DNA of 46,244 bases, from NCBI GenBank assembly GCA_019306065.1, contig JAFDMF010000014.1:1-46244 (forward strand). The letters run 5' to 3'. Position 1 is the stretch's first letter. The number at the start of each line of letters is the position of its first letter. This DNA comes from Deltaproteobacteria bacterium. Its GTDB lineage: Bacteria; Desulfobacterota; Desulfobacteria; Desulfobacterales; JAFDMD01. This document shows, one piece after another, positions 10,921 to 19,470 of this stretch. A program made the translations under genes and the position numbers. Below the pieces are notes generated by a model, which worked only from the letters and a program-made list of their open reading frames with translations, ran no database searches and was not told the origin of the DNA.

Positions 10921-12192
10921 TTATTTATTATCAAGATGAAAAATTTTTTTTGTAAAATCAAGGTATGCGGTTTTATCTTTTTTACATCCGGCGCTTTTTA
11001 AAAAAAGTATAGGATCGTATAATACTTTGTTTATAAAAGATGCAGTCATAACGGATAACGCTTCAATATCTTTTGAAGAGAGATGTTTTAAAGAGGCAAG
11101 CGTTTTTTTTAATTCCGCGTCTCCTATGGCGTCAAGTTTGCTTTTAAGGGCAGATATTACTTGATTTATATCTAAACTTTCATACCAGTTTAAAAATGTT
11201 ATAACCGCTTCTTCTACAATTCTTTCCGCTTTTACCGCCTCTTTGCTTCTTAACTCTTTATTTCCTTCTATTACTCCTCGAAGATCGTCTATGTCATAAA
11301 GGTATAAATTTGCGAGCCCATTTATATCCGGATCTATATTTCTCGGAACCGCTATATCTATAAAAAATATGGGTCTGTTGCGCCTTAATCGGATGATGTT
11401 TTTAACCTCTTTTTTGAATATTATAAATTCGGACGCCGCGGTTGAGGCTATTACTATATCTACAATCTCCAAAGCGCTTGGAACTTCTTCGAGCTTAAGC
11501 GCCCTGCCTCCGAATTTTTTTGCGAGCGCCACTCCGTTTTTAAATGTCCGGTTAGCAACATAAATATCGGTTACTCTTTTTCCTTTAAGATGTTCTACAG
11601 CAAGCTCCGCCATTTCGCCAGCTCCGATCAAAAGCAATGTTTTATCTTCAATCTCGCCGAATATTTTTTTTGCAAGCTCTACGGCGGCATAGCTTATTGA
11701 TACGGCATGGCTGCCTATTCCTGTTTCAGTGCGAATTTTTTTAGACGTAAAAAATGCCTTATGTATTAATCTGTTTAGAATGGGACCGGCTGTTTTTTGC
11801 TCGACAGCTGCGCGGTAAGCCACTTTTATCTGACCTAATATTTGGGGTTCTCCGAGTATCATAGAATCAAGTCCTGCAGATACCATAAAGATATGTTTGG
11901 CAGCTTTTTTATTGAAATATATATAAAAAAACTCTTTTATCTTTTTAAAATCAATATCCTTTTTTTCGGAAAAAAAATTTTCTATACTTTTTATAGCGCT
12001 TTGCATATCCGATACTGCGGCAAGTATTTCGACTCTATTGCAGGTAGAAAGAATAAAAACCTCTTCTATACCCTGTTTGTTTTTAAGGCAAAGCAAAGCT
12101 TGTTTTAATTGTTGATCCGAAAAAGCGATCGTTTCACGAAGTTCTACGGGAGCCGTATTATGATTTAAACCTATAAGAATAATATGCCGCAT
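10921..12192 (-). CDS. hemA: Glutamyl-tRNA reductase
   Basis: A 423-residue NADPH-dependent enzyme making glutamate-1-semialdehyde from Glu-tRNA, the first step of C5 heme and siroheme synthesis. Visible motifs: IGLNHNTAPVELRE at the start, the catalytic Cys51 in ILSTCNRVEIL, GLDSMILGEPQILGQIK, the Rossmann motif LLIGAGEMAELA and FIDIAVPRNIDP. It is last in the met8-ccsB-hemA series, 15 bp after ccsB. This order is common in sulfate and metal reducers. Confidence 0.96.
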   Translation of the reverse strand: MRHIILIGLNHNTAPVELRETIAFSDQQLKQALLCLKNKQGIEEVFILSTCNRVEILAAVSDMQSAIKSIENFFSEKKDIDFKKIKEFFYIYFNKKAAKHIFMVSAGLDSMILGEPQILGQIKVAYRAAVEQKTAGPILNRLIHKAFFTSKKIRTETGIGSHAVSISYAAVELAKKIFGEIEDKTLLLIGAGEMAELAVEHLKGKRVTDIYVANRTFKNGVALAKKFGGRALKLEEVPSALEIVDIVIASTAASEFIIFKKEVKNIIRLRRNRPIFFIDIAVPRNIDPDINGLANLYLYDIDDLRGVIEGNKELRSKEAVKAERIVEEAVITFLNWYESLDINQVISALKSKLDAIGDAELKKTLASLKHLSSKDIEALSVMTASFINKVLYDPILFLKSAGCKKDKTAYLDFTKKIFHLDNK

Positions 12193-12207
12193 AATTTTAA
12201 TAAAATT

Positions 12208-13026
12208 TTATCCCGTAAATTCTCTGTGATGCCCTTCAAATAGAAAATTGACTCCTAAGAAGGTAAATAAAATAAATATAACGCCTATTATAGTCATTAT
12301 TGCAAACCGTTTTCCGCGCCAGCCAGAGGCAAGCTTTCCGTGCAGTAAAACCGCATAAAAAAGCCATGTAAGGATTGACCAAATCTCTTTGGGATCCCAT
12401 GTCCAAAAATGCCCCCAGGCTATTTTAGCATATACAAAACCGCTTGCCAGCCCCATCGTAACCATAGCAAAGCCGGCTATTATACAAGAATAACAAACTG
12501 CATCCATGTAGCTTAACGAAGGAAGCCGTTTATAAAAATAGCCTCTTTTTTTTCTTTTTATGCCGTATTCCTGGATTAAATAAAAAATTCCCGCTCCGCA
12601 TGCCAAAACAAAAGCCGCCTCTCCTATAAATATAGAAATAATATGAATATTGAGCCAAAACCCGCTAAATATTTTTTTTATTTCTACAGGCTTATCGGAA
12701 ATTACACAAGCCGCGCTCATTATAAAAATTATCATAGGAGACGCAAAAATGCCCAGAATCTTTAATTTGAATTTATAATCGAAAAAAATAAAAACTGCCG
12801 TTATAGACCATGCCACAGTAAGAAGGGTTTCAAAAAGATTATGTATAGGCAGCTGCCTTGTCGTCAATATTTTAAAAACTATTATTGTGGTATGAAATAA
12901 AAAACCGGCTATTATGCAGTATAATCCGGCTTTATAAAAATAATTCTTTTGAGCCGTAAAAAACAGAAAGTATCCTACGCCGGCTAATATATAAAAAAAT
13001 ATGGTAATAAGAAGTAAGTTTTCCAT
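12208..13026 (-). CDS. ccsB: Cytochrome c assembly protein, CcsA/CcsB-type
   Basis: A 272-residue multi-pass membrane protein (about eight hydrophobic segments) carrying the heme-handling tryptophan motif WGHFWTWDPKE at about residues 210-220. Family members transport and attach heme to periplasmic apocytochromes c (system II). Histidines near membrane ends (FLFHT, PIHNLFETL) fit heme ligands. It overlaps the met8 stop by one base. The tetraheme cytochrome at 18.1-18.7 kb is a plausible client. Confidence 0.9.
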   Translation of the reverse strand: MENLLLITIFFYILAGVGYFLFFTAQKNYFYKAGLYCIIAGFLFHTTIIVFKILTTRQLPIHNLFETLLTVAWSITAVFIFFDYKFKLKILGIFASPMIIFIMSAACVISDKPVEIKKIFSGFWLNIHIISIFIGEAAFVLACGAGIFYLIQEYGIKRKKRGYFYKRLPSLSYMDAVCYSCIIAGFAMVTMGLASGFVYAKIAWGHFWTWDPKEIWSILTWLFYAVLLHGKLASGWRGKRFAIMTIIGVIFILFTFLGVNFLFEGHHREFTG

Positions 13027-13715
13027 TAACGCTCTAATATATTTTTAATCATTATTTCGTCGCATAAAGACGCCTCGTTAAAATATTTATCTCCCATCGC
13101 CTCGTTAATAATCGCTTTAACGGCATTCGCATCTTTTGTTTTAATTGCCTCAAGAAGCCGTAAATTTATCAGCTTTTCAAAAACGCTCTTATGAGCCTCC
13201 GGCTCATGGACATGGCTTAATAATATTTTTCTTATAATGCCGAGCAGATTAAGAACTTTTGCATATTCCTCTCCAAACAGTTTTCCAAGCTCTTTTCTTA
13301 ATTTTTTTGCCAAAGCCGGACTTTTGCCGGATGTAGAAATGCTTATAACAAGATCTCCTCTTTTTACAATAGAAGGCAATATAAAATCGCATTTTTCCGG
13401 ATAGTCTGCGATATTGCATATTACTTTTAATTTTTTTGCATCTTCGCTTATATCGGAATTAACTTCATTATTATTTGTAGCTCCAATTACAAGAAACATA
13501 TTTTTTAAATCGGAGATTTCATATTCTTTTATTTTTAAATCTATTTTATTTAAATCTGCCAACGCCCTAATAGAATCCGAAGCTTTTATGGCGACTGCAG
13601 TTACGAGCGCTCCGCATTTTATAAGAGTTTTTATCTTTCGCTCCGCCACGCTTCCGCCTCCTATAACAAGGCAATTTTTATTTTGTATATCCAGATTAAC
13701 GGGATAATATCTCAT
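13026..13715 (-). CDS. Precorrin-2 dehydrogenase / sirohydrochlorin ferrochelatase
   Basis: A 229-residue protein like the CysG N-terminal half or Met8. It has MRYYPVNLDIQNKNCLVIGGGSVAERKIKTL (NAD Rossmann motif GGGSVAERK), ADYPEKCDFILPSIVKRGDL and the ISTSGKSPALAKKLRKEL block. It oxidises precorrin-2 and may insert iron to give siroheme, needed by sulfite reductases. It starts the met8-ccsB-hemA operon. The Met8-specific acid for chelation was not checked, so bifunctionality is inferred. Confidence 0.88.
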   Translation of the reverse strand: MRYYPVNLDIQNKNCLVIGGGSVAERKIKTLIKCGALVTAVAIKASDSIRALADLNKIDLKIKEYEISDLKNMFLVIGATNNNEVNSDISEDAKKLKVICNIADYPEKCDFILPSIVKRGDLVISISTSGKSPALAKKLRKELGKLFGEEYAKVLNLLGIIRKILLSHVHEPEAHKSVFEKLINLRLLEAIKTKDANAVKAIINEAMGDKYFNEASLCDEIMIKNILER

Positions 13716-14242
13716 TATAAAATCCTTTTTATTATGTTTATATCGGTAAAACCATTCTATTTTATAAAATTTCTCCTTACTCCGTTCGTCGAAATGACAA
13801 GTAAAAAAAGGTTTTTTTTGTGTCTAATTATTTCAATTTAAAAAAATATACAACCTGCTCATTATACAGCAAGCGATATGTTTGTAATTTTTTTTATTAT
13901 CTGCCCTTTTACCTATGTTGACAACAGATAAAAATTTGATCGTCCGAATCCGTTTTAACCGCTTCGAACCGATAAAATATTTTTATTTGACAATGTTAAA
14001 GTTAAAAATTACATACTGTATAGTTGAAATTCTTAATATATCGAATATCTACATCTGCCTAATCTTCAATCGGAATAGTTGGCATCTAATAGAATAACTC
14101 GTCAATATACTTGGATAATCTTTTGAATCTGTTATCTTTGCGCCGTTATTGAAACTTCTCGTAATATCGACAATATTTAGGTTTTTCAACAAATTATACA
14201 ATCCTCTGTTTAATGGTAAAACTTTAAAAAAGGAGTGTTAAA
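13716..14242. other. AT-rich intergenic region between divergent genes
   Basis: This gap separates the minus-strand heme cluster from the plus-strand rhodanese gene. An A/D repeat occupies 13760-13826. The rest (13830-14220) is AT-rich with no recognisable coding frame, and should hold both promoters. The rhodanese ribosome site AAAAAGGAG lies at 14226-14234. Confidence 0.5.
13760..13826. repeat. Module A half copy with D tag
   Basis: TTTATAAAATTTCTCCTTAC and TCCGTTCGTCGAAATGACAA match a diverged A left arm, followed by TTTTTTTTGTGTCT, the D tag. Confidence 0.6.
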
Positions 14243-14821
14243 ATGAAAAAAAAAATTTTAATATTATTTACTTTGATTTATCTGATTTTTAATTTTACTT
14301 TTTCGGCTTTTTCGGCTTCCGTTCCTAATAATCCAAAAAAACAGACCGAAGCTGGAAAATATTTAACCGCTTACGAAGCTTATGAAATATGGAAAAAAAG
14401 TCCCGATAAAATAAAAATAATAGACAGCCGTACTCAAGAGGAATACTCATTTATAGGGCATGCTCCTATGGCTTTTAATGTTCCGGTTGAATTATGGACG
14501 AAAAAATGGAACCCGAAAAAAAATAACTATCTTTTGGAACCAAACCCAAACTTTGTAGCGCAGGTAAAAAAAAGAATTAAGCCTAATAATACCATATTCA
14601 TTATGTGCAGATCCGGTTCCAGAAGCGCTAAAGCCGCCAATCTGCTGTTTAAAGCCGGAATAACAAATATATATAATATAGTAGATGGATTTGAAGGGGA
14701 TAAAATTGATGATAACGAAAGCTATTTTGACGGAAAAAGAATAAAAAACGGCTGGAAAAATTCGAGCGCGCCCTGGACGTATAAAATGGATCCCTCTTTG
14801 ATGTATATGTATAACCCGTAA
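14243..14821 (+). CDS. Exported rhodanese-domain protein
   Basis: A 192-residue protein with an N-terminal signal peptide (KKKILILFTLIYLIFNFTFS, cleavage near SAFSA). It contains a single rhodanese domain from about residue 40: IKIIDSRTQEEYSFIGHAPM, then the active-site loop FIMCRSGSRSAKAANLL with Cys122, and YNIVDGFEGD. Such proteins carry a persulfide on the cysteine and handle sulfane sulfur; in a sulfur-metabolising anaerobe a periplasmic role is plausible. ATG follows AAAAAGGAG. It has the opposite strand to its left neighbours and no evident operon. Confidence 0.9.
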   Translation: MKKKILILFTLIYLIFNFTFSAFSASVPNNPKKQTEAGKYLTAYEAYEIWKKSPDKIKIIDSRTQEEYSFIGHAPMAFNVPVELWTKKWNPKKNNYLLEPNPNFVAQVKKRIKPNNTIFIMCRSGSRSAKAANLLFKAGITNIYNIVDGFEGDKIDDNESYFDGKRIKNGWKNSSAPWTYKMDPSLMYMYNP

Positions 14822-14929
14822 TAAAAAACAGCCCAGATAAAAATAATTTCTCGCTTCGATAGACACAACGAAATAAAACGGCAGCGTATTTTTACAGCGT
14901 CATTTCAATAAACGCAGTTAGAGGAAACA

Positions 14930-14959
14930 GGTAGTAAACGCATATCTGCGTTTACTACC
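14930..14959. other. Perfect 13-bp hairpin
   Basis: GGTAGTAAACGCA (14930-14942) and TGCGTTTACTACC (14947-14959) are exact inverse complements around a four-base loop TATC. No T-run follows, so it is not a classic terminator for the rhodanese gene. It stands just before the ribosome site of a short TTG-started frame. Confidence 0.8.
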
Positions 14960-14997
14960 GATAGCCAAATATAAACAAAGGAAAAGGAGATATAATC

Positions 14998-15075
14998 TTG
15001 ATAAATAGCAACCTGCTTTTAAATGACGCTGAGTTTGCAAAAGCTATGCTTGAAAAAAATATGCGCGAATTTTAA
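14998..15075 (+). CDS. Tiny ORF with strong ribosome site, unknown
   Basis: TTG at 14998 is preceded by AAAAGGAGATATAATC, giving a good Shine-Dalgarno at proper distance. The 25-codon frame starts with INSNLLLNDAEFAKAMLEKN and ends MREF. I do not recognise it. The start looks like the beginning of a longer gene that was lost, or a leader peptide for the toxin-antitoxin pair 85 bp downstream. Confidence 0.35.
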   Translation: MINSNLLLNDAEFAKAMLEKNMREF

Positions 15076-15160
15076 ATCCGAAAAACATATTGACAAGAAT
15101 CAAAGCAATAATTTATACGCTACTTAATTTTTCAAGCAAAACAGTTCAATAAAATTTATC

Positions 15161-15958
15161 ATGCAACATCAGAATTATAAAAAAATAGAATTATTACTAC
15201 AATATATACTCTTAATAGCAAGTAAACAGGATGATTTTACAGATCAAAGTCTCGGAGAAATACATCTTATCAAATATGTTTATCTTGCTGATTTGGAATA
15301 TGCAAAATACAATAAAGGCAATACATATACCGAATTGGAATGGAAATTTCATAATTTTGGTCCTTGGTCTTCCACTCTTTATAATCATATTGATCTCTCA
15401 TTAAACAAAATTGAAGCGGTTAAAAAAAGTATAGACGGAAAAGATAAAAATTTTATTCGATGGAATATCAAAAACACTGATAATTCTTTGACCGACAAAC
15501 TTGGAAATCGGCTTAATCTTATTGTTAACGGTTCAATACAAACTAAAGTTAAAGAGCATGGCTCTTGCACCGAAAGCCTCCTTAACGATGTTTACACAAC
15601 TCTTCCTATGCTTCAAGCGGCGCCCGGAGAAATTTTGAATTTCAAACCTGTATTTGATGAATATAAAGATAAAGACGATAAAATAGAAAATATTCAAAAA
15701 ATGACAGATAGGCAGAAAAAAAAGAGAAAAATGCTTATTGAAGATATAAAGAAAAATTTTCAAAAGAGATTAAAAGATAAAAAAACAAAAAAAAGAGCGC
15801 TGCCGCCCGAACCTCCTATATATGACGATTTTTTTTTTAAAGGAGTGGAGTATCTTGATTCTCTCGGAGGCAATCCTATCAAAAATACGGAGGGAATTAT
15901 AACTTTTTCGGACGATATTTGGCATTCAAAGGCAAGGTTCGATATAGATGAATTATAA
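15161..15958 (+). CDS. Panacea (SocA/DUF4065)-like antitoxin candidate
   Basis: A 265-residue protein. Its first 90 residues resemble the Panacea antitoxin domain: LLLQYILLIASKQD, then IKYVYLADLEYAKYNKGNTY and WKFHNFGPWSSTLYNHID. The middle is a highly charged lysine-rich linker (about residues 180-215) and the C-terminal 50 residues are unlike the N-terminal domain. Panacea domains neutralise many unrelated toxins. Here the partner is the PemK-like gene that overlaps by 11 bp. No strong ribosome site is seen before ATG 15161. The domain match is from memory of the family and not searched. Confidence 0.6.
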   Translation: MQHQNYKKIELLLQYILLIASKQDDFTDQSLGEIHLIKYVYLADLEYAKYNKGNTYTELEWKFHNFGPWSSTLYNHIDLSLNKIEAVKKSIDGKDKNFIRWNIKNTDNSLTDKLGNRLNLIVNGSIQTKVKEHGSCTESLLNDVYTTLPMLQAAPGEILNFKPVFDEYKDKDDKIENIQKMTDRQKKKRKMLIEDIKKNFQKRLKDKKTKKRALPPEPPIYDDFFFKGVEYLDSLGGNPIKNTEGIITFSDDIWHSKARFDIDEL

Positions 15959-16652
15959 AGAGGATTCAATTCAATATTTTTGCTATCCGTGGTGGGTAAC
16001 CGATAATTCTACCGAAATTTCGCGAGGGCGTTTAATATGGGCATTTTTGCCCCATATTGATCAAATTTCTTACAGATTGGTTATGGAAGGCAGAAAAGCT
16101 GCTACGGATCATCAAAGCGCTCTTTTTAGAATGGAACCGTTAAGAATTAACAGCTCTCAAAAGCGAAACCTTTTGCCTGTAGCGGGAGTTCCATTATTTA
16201 AAGGAGAAGTCCTAATAGCAAGTAAAGCTAAAAAACGTCCTGCTATTATTGTTAGTGCCGGCGGAGAAGAAATCTCCAACAATTTAAGAATAGGCAAACC
16301 TAAATGGCAGACTTCGCCCGCTATTATAGTCGCTCCTTATTATGGGGCAGACAAAGGGACTAAAAAATCCGGACTAAATACGGAATTTAACAAAAGAATC
16401 CGTAAAGGCATGTATCCTCAATATATGCTTGATATTTTACCTATAAAAAGCAGAAATACGGTAGAATCCTTTTTGCGTTTAGACCATATACAGCCTCTTG
16501 GAAAACATCATAATTCTATAGAATCAACAGAACATCGTTTAAGCGCGGCTGCTTTAAACATCTTTGACGAATGGTTAAATTGGCTAATTTACGGAGAACT
16601 TGATCCTAATAGCGATCTATATTATTTAAAAAACGAATTTTCCAAGTTATAA
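15948..16652 (+). CDS. PemK/MazF-like protein, toxin candidate
   Basis: A 234-residue protein. The central part has KGEVLIASKAKKRPAIIVS and SPAIIVAPYYGAD, matching the strand with a KRPAIIV-type motif of PemK/MazF endoribonucleases. It is followed by NKRIRKGMYPQYMLDILP and, further on, LRLDHIQPLGKHHNSIE. It is about twice the length of MazF, with an extra N-terminal region rich in aromatic residues (YFCYPWW). The coding overlap with the Panacea-like gene indicates a two-gene toxin-antitoxin module in antitoxin-first order. Alternative: a PemK-fold protein without toxin activity. Confidence 0.6.
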   Translation: MNYKEDSIQYFCYPWWVTDNSTEISRGRLIWAFLPHIDQISYRLVMEGRKAATDHQSALFRMEPLRINSSQKRNLLPVAGVPLFKGEVLIASKAKKRPAIIVSAGGEEISNNLRIGKPKWQTSPAIIVAPYYGADKGTKKSGLNTEFNKRIRKGMYPQYMLDILPIKSRNTVESFLRLDHIQPLGKHHNSIESTEHRLSAAALNIFDEWLNWLIYGELDPNSDLYYLKNEFSKL

Positions 16653-16680
16653 AATATTAAACTATCAAAATCGCTTTGAT

Positions 16681-16757
16681 TGGCGCGCCCGGCAGGATTC
16701 GAACCTGCGACCTGCGGATTCGTAGTCCGTTACTCTATCCATCTGAGCTACGGGCGC
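16681..16757 (-). tRNA. tRNA-Arg(ACG)
   Basis: The minus strand folds as a cloverleaf. The acceptor GCGCCCG pairs with CGGGCGC, the D arm is GCTC..GAGT-like, the anticodon loop reads CTACGAA (anticodon ACG), and the T arm GCAGG-TTCGAAT-CCTGC is standard. CCA is encoded at 16683-16681. A34 is expected to be deaminated to inosine. The tRNA's 3' end faces the toxin-antitoxin pair, but no duplicated tRNA end was seen nearby. Confidence 0.96.
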
Positions 16758-16808
16758 ATTATAAGATTGATTTTTTCGTGTATGTTATAAGCGGTTTTAT
16801 GTCAAATA

Positions 16809-17744
16809 TTATTCCTTATTATTTTTAATTTCAAGAAGCGAGGCTACAAAATTTTCGGCGTCAAATTCCTGCAAATCTTCTATTTGTTCCCCTATGCCTA
16901 TATATTTTAAAGGAAGCTTTACATTATCTGCTATGCTTAAAACAATTCCGCCTTTTGCGGTACCGTCTAATTTTGTTAAAGCCAAAGAGGTTATATTTAA
17001 AGCTTCGTTAAAAGTTTTTGCCTGACTTAAAGCGTTTTGTCCTGTGGTTGCGTCTAATACAAGCAAAATTTCGTTTGGGGCGCCGGGTAAAACTTTGCCT
17101 ATAGTTCGTTTTATCTTTTTTAATTCTTCCATAAGATTTTTTTGAGTATGAAGTCTGCCGGCAGTATCAACTATAACAACATCTTTGTTTCTTGCTATTG
17201 CAGCCTTAACACTATCATATACAACAGCGGACGGATCCGAATTATGATGATGCTTTACTATATCCGCATCCGCTCTTTCTGCCCATACGCAAAGCTGTTC
17301 AATTGCGGCGGCTCTAAAAGTGTCTGCCGCGGCAATAAGAGTTTTTTTATTCTCTTTAAAATATTTATATGCAAGCTTGCCTATGGTAGTAGTTTTTCCT
17401 ACTCCGTTTACTCCGACTATCATTATTACATTAGGCTTTACTTCGGTTTTCTTTTTTTCATACTTTTTAAGAGAATTAAAAAGGGCTAACATCTCTTTAG
17501 TAAGCGCCTTTTTAAAGCTTTCGGCGTCCGTTGCCGCAAAATCATTTTCCAAAGTTTTTTTAATTAATTTGGATCCTGTATTAAATCCTATATCCGCGGC
17601 AATAAGCGTTTCTTCTAACTCTTCTATAAATTCGTCGTCTATCCTTTTTTTGCCTGCAAAAATTTTTTCAATACCGCCGGAAAGATTTTTGCTTGTTTTG
17701 GATAATCCTTCTTTAAGGCGTTTTAAAAAATTTTTTCCTATCAT
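16809..17744 (-). CDS. ftsY: Signal recognition particle receptor FtsY
   Basis: A 311-residue SRP receptor GTPase delivering ribosome-nascent chain complexes to the membrane. The short N-terminal region is followed by the N domain and the G domain: [18 protein letters not shown] (P-loop), [38 protein letters not shown] and [17 protein letters not shown]. The long acidic A domain of E. coli is absent, as in many bacteria. ATG at 17744 lacks a strong ribosome site. Confidence 0.97.
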   Translation of the reverse strand: MIGKNFLKRLKEGLSKTSKNLSGGIEKIFAGKKRIDDEFIEELEETLIAADIGFNTGSKLIKKTLENDFAATDAESFKKALTKEMLALFNSLKKYEKKKTEVKPNVIMIVGVNGVGKTTTIGKLAYKYFKENKKTLIAAADTFRAAAIEQLCVWAERADADIVKHHHNSDPSAVVYDSVKAAIARNKDVVIVDTAGRLHTQKNLMEELKKIKRTIGKVLPGAPNEILLVLDATTGQNALSQAKTFNEALNITSLALTKLDGTAKGGIVLSIADNVKLPLKYIGIGEQIEDLQEFDAENFVASLLEIKNNKE

Positions 17745-17771
17745 TTATAAAGTGTTTCCTTTATCTATATT

Positions 17772-17941
17772 TTTATTATGAGATTTCTCCTCGCTGCGCT
17801 CGTTAAAATGACATGGTAAAAAAATGCTTCATGTCTTGTCGAGCGAAGCGAGAAATCCCTTTATTATTTCATTAGCGATAAGTAAAAAGCGGAGCAAACA
17901 AACTTGAACATCTCCTTATAGTCATTCTTTTATTGTGTCTA
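17772..17941. repeat. Composite repeat: modules A, B and D
   Basis: A left arm (TTATTATGAGATTTCTCCTC), A right arm (CGAGCGAAGCGAGAAATCCC), B (AAGCGGAGCAAACAAACTTG) and D (CATTCTTTTATTGTGTCT) stand in this order. The D tag overlaps the 3' end of the Trm112-like gene. Confidence 0.8.
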
Positions 17942-18104
17942 TATTTAAAGACTGTTCTACAAGCATTATCGGAATACCCTCTCTTATAGGATATAACAGC
18001 CTACATTTTTTGCAAATCAACCCATCTTGTTTATCTTCAAGATAAAGCTGCCCTTTACATTTTGGGCATACTAAATCTTTTATAAAATTTTTATTATTTT
18101 GCAT
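17922..18104 (-). CDS. Trm112-like zinc-ribbon small protein
   Basis: A 60-residue member of the Trm112/UPF0434 family. Two CxxC pairs (LVCPKCKGQL and LICKKCRLLYP) bind zinc; the segment LLYPIREGIPIMLVEQS is the family hallmark. Eukaryotic Trm112 activates methyltransferases; bacterial members are often near lipid A or lipid kinases with no settled role. It overlaps the cytochrome gene by 11 bp. The last residues (DTIKE) and the stop codon lie in repeat module D, so the C-terminus has probably been replaced. Confidence 0.85.
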   Translation of the reverse strand: MQNNKNFIKDLVCPKCKGQLYLEDKQDGLICKKCRLLYPIREGIPIMLVEQSLNIDTIKE

Positions 18105-18750
18105 GACATTTACTGCAGCTTGTAGGAGCCGTCTTTTTTCCGGTTTCTTTGTTGGATTTTTTATGACATTCTATACAATTTTGATGAAGCGCTTCCGCAT
18201 GATAGGCAAGCTCTTCTTCGGGAGTTAACTTAGGAGCATCTTTTCCTTTAGGTTTTTCGCCGGGTTTATCGTGGCAGGCAAAGCATTTGTCAACAGCGGA
18301 TTCAAGAGTAATATCTTGTAAAGGAGCGCCTGCGTCGTCGTGATGGCAGTCTCCGCATTTAATTTGATATTTTTCAATATGGGTTAGATGGGTAAAGGCG
18401 ACTATAGGCTTTTTATGCTTATAGCTCGGCTCTTCCATTTTTATAATTCCCTCTTGGACAACCTCTTCTACAGCCCCTTCCTGCGCGTCTTCATGGGCTT
18501 CTTCGGCTTTATCATGCGCATCTTCTTCTACATCTTCCATATCATATTCTTCGGCTTCATGTTTTTCCTCTTTTTTTACGATATATATATTTTTAAAAAC
18601 TCCTTTTACATCCTCCGGCGACTCCAGTTCGACTTGAACAAACTGATTTTCTTGAGATTCAGAGCCTTTGTTATGATAAATTAAAGATATTAAAAGAACA
18701 AAAATAATTACTACGCCCGACGAAAGCAAGTACGCGGCTTTTTTATCCAT
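18094..18750 (-). CDS. Membrane-anchored tetraheme cytochrome c (class III type)
   Basis: A 218-residue protein with one N-terminal membrane anchor (about residues 7-26). A very acidic linker (about residues 60-105, rich in Glu and Asp) follows. The C-terminal domain has four CxxCH heme sites: CGDCH 132-136, CFACH 156-160, CIECH 192-196 and CSKCH 212-216. Extra histidines between sites (HLTH, YHAEALHQ) fit bis-histidine ligation as in cytochrome c3. Such proteins carry periplasmic electrons from hydrogenases or other donors. ATG has the strong site AAGGAGG. The cytochrome assembly gene ccsB lies 5 kb away on the same strand. Confidence 0.88.
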   Translation of the reverse strand: MDKKAAYLLSSGVVIIFVLLISLIYHNKGSESQENQFVQVELESPEDVKGVFKNIYIVKKEEKHEAEEYDMEDVEEDAHDKAEEAHEDAQEGAVEEVVQEGIIKMEEPSYKHKKPIVAFTHLTHIEKYQIKCGDCHHDDAGAPLQDITLESAVDKCFACHDKPGEKPKGKDAPKLTPEEELAYHAEALHQNCIECHKKSNKETGKKTAPTSCSKCHAK

Positions 18751-19224
18751 TTACAACCTCCTTAACTTTATAAATTAAAAGCTTTTTTGCAATATTTTGT
18801 TTACAGCGTTTATTAGCCAATCTTTTATACGCTTCACCCTACTATCTTTAAGTATTTCCCCTTTTAGTCTAATAATATGTCCATTATACCCTATACCCTT
18901 TATTCGAATTGCCGACTAATTTCAAGTTAAGCCCTTTTGACGCTATATATTTAGCATAATCTCCGACAAGGATTATTGTTTATTCGAAGAACTTCTTTTC
19001 TTTTCAACTTATCTATTATTGATGTGTGTAGTTAAAGCAACTCTTTTACTGACAATGTACTTATTTTCATAGTCGCCTTTTTAATTAATTATATATGGCG
19101 TCAATTAGCAAATTAATTTTTTATAAATCGCAAAAATTCTTAAATTGAGCAAGAAAAATTTTACAACCTTTTAATTTTATAAAGCCTTCGCCGCCAAATT
19201 TAAACCTGAAAGATAATAATTATA

Positions 19225-19293
19225 GGAGAAATCTCATAATTGTCTGAACCGCAGATTTATCGAATTAAATGATTACGCAAATTTATTAGATTG
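19225..19293. repeat. Modules A (tail) and C
   Basis: GGAGAAATCTCATAATT (end of A) joins TGTCTGAACCGCAGATTTAT and a continuation GATTACGCAAATTTATTAG. The same junction is seen at 27.2 kb and, reversed, at 8.2 kb. Confidence 0.75.
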
Positions 19294-19330
19294 AAAAAAA
19301 TTAATTTTGATAACGCCTTAACATCTCCCA

Positions 19331-19388
19331 AAAGCCCGTTGCATTAACTTTTTATTTTACTCATTTTCTGCGTTATACAGCGGGCTTT
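19331..19388. other. Long-loop inverted repeat upstream of mraZ
   Basis: AAAGCCCGTTG (19331-19341) can pair with CAGCGGGCTTT (19378-19388) over 11 bp with one G-T wobble, enclosing a 36-base AT-rich loop. It lies about 80 bp before the promoter. Possible end of an unseen transcript or a structured RNA; function unknown. Confidence 0.45.
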
Positions 19389-19470
19389 AATCAAAATATA
19401 AACAGAGGAAATATAAAACAAATTTTATCGGTTATAACGAAAAATATAAAGCATTATATTAACTTTTTTC

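Noticed and set aside
12208-13715. Fusion of met8 and ccsB
   Set aside because: They only overlap by one base; each has its own start, stop and complete domain.
16400-16757. tRNA-Arg as an integration site for the toxin-antitoxin module
   Set aside because: No second copy of the tRNA 3' end was found to the left of the module, and there is no integrase gene.
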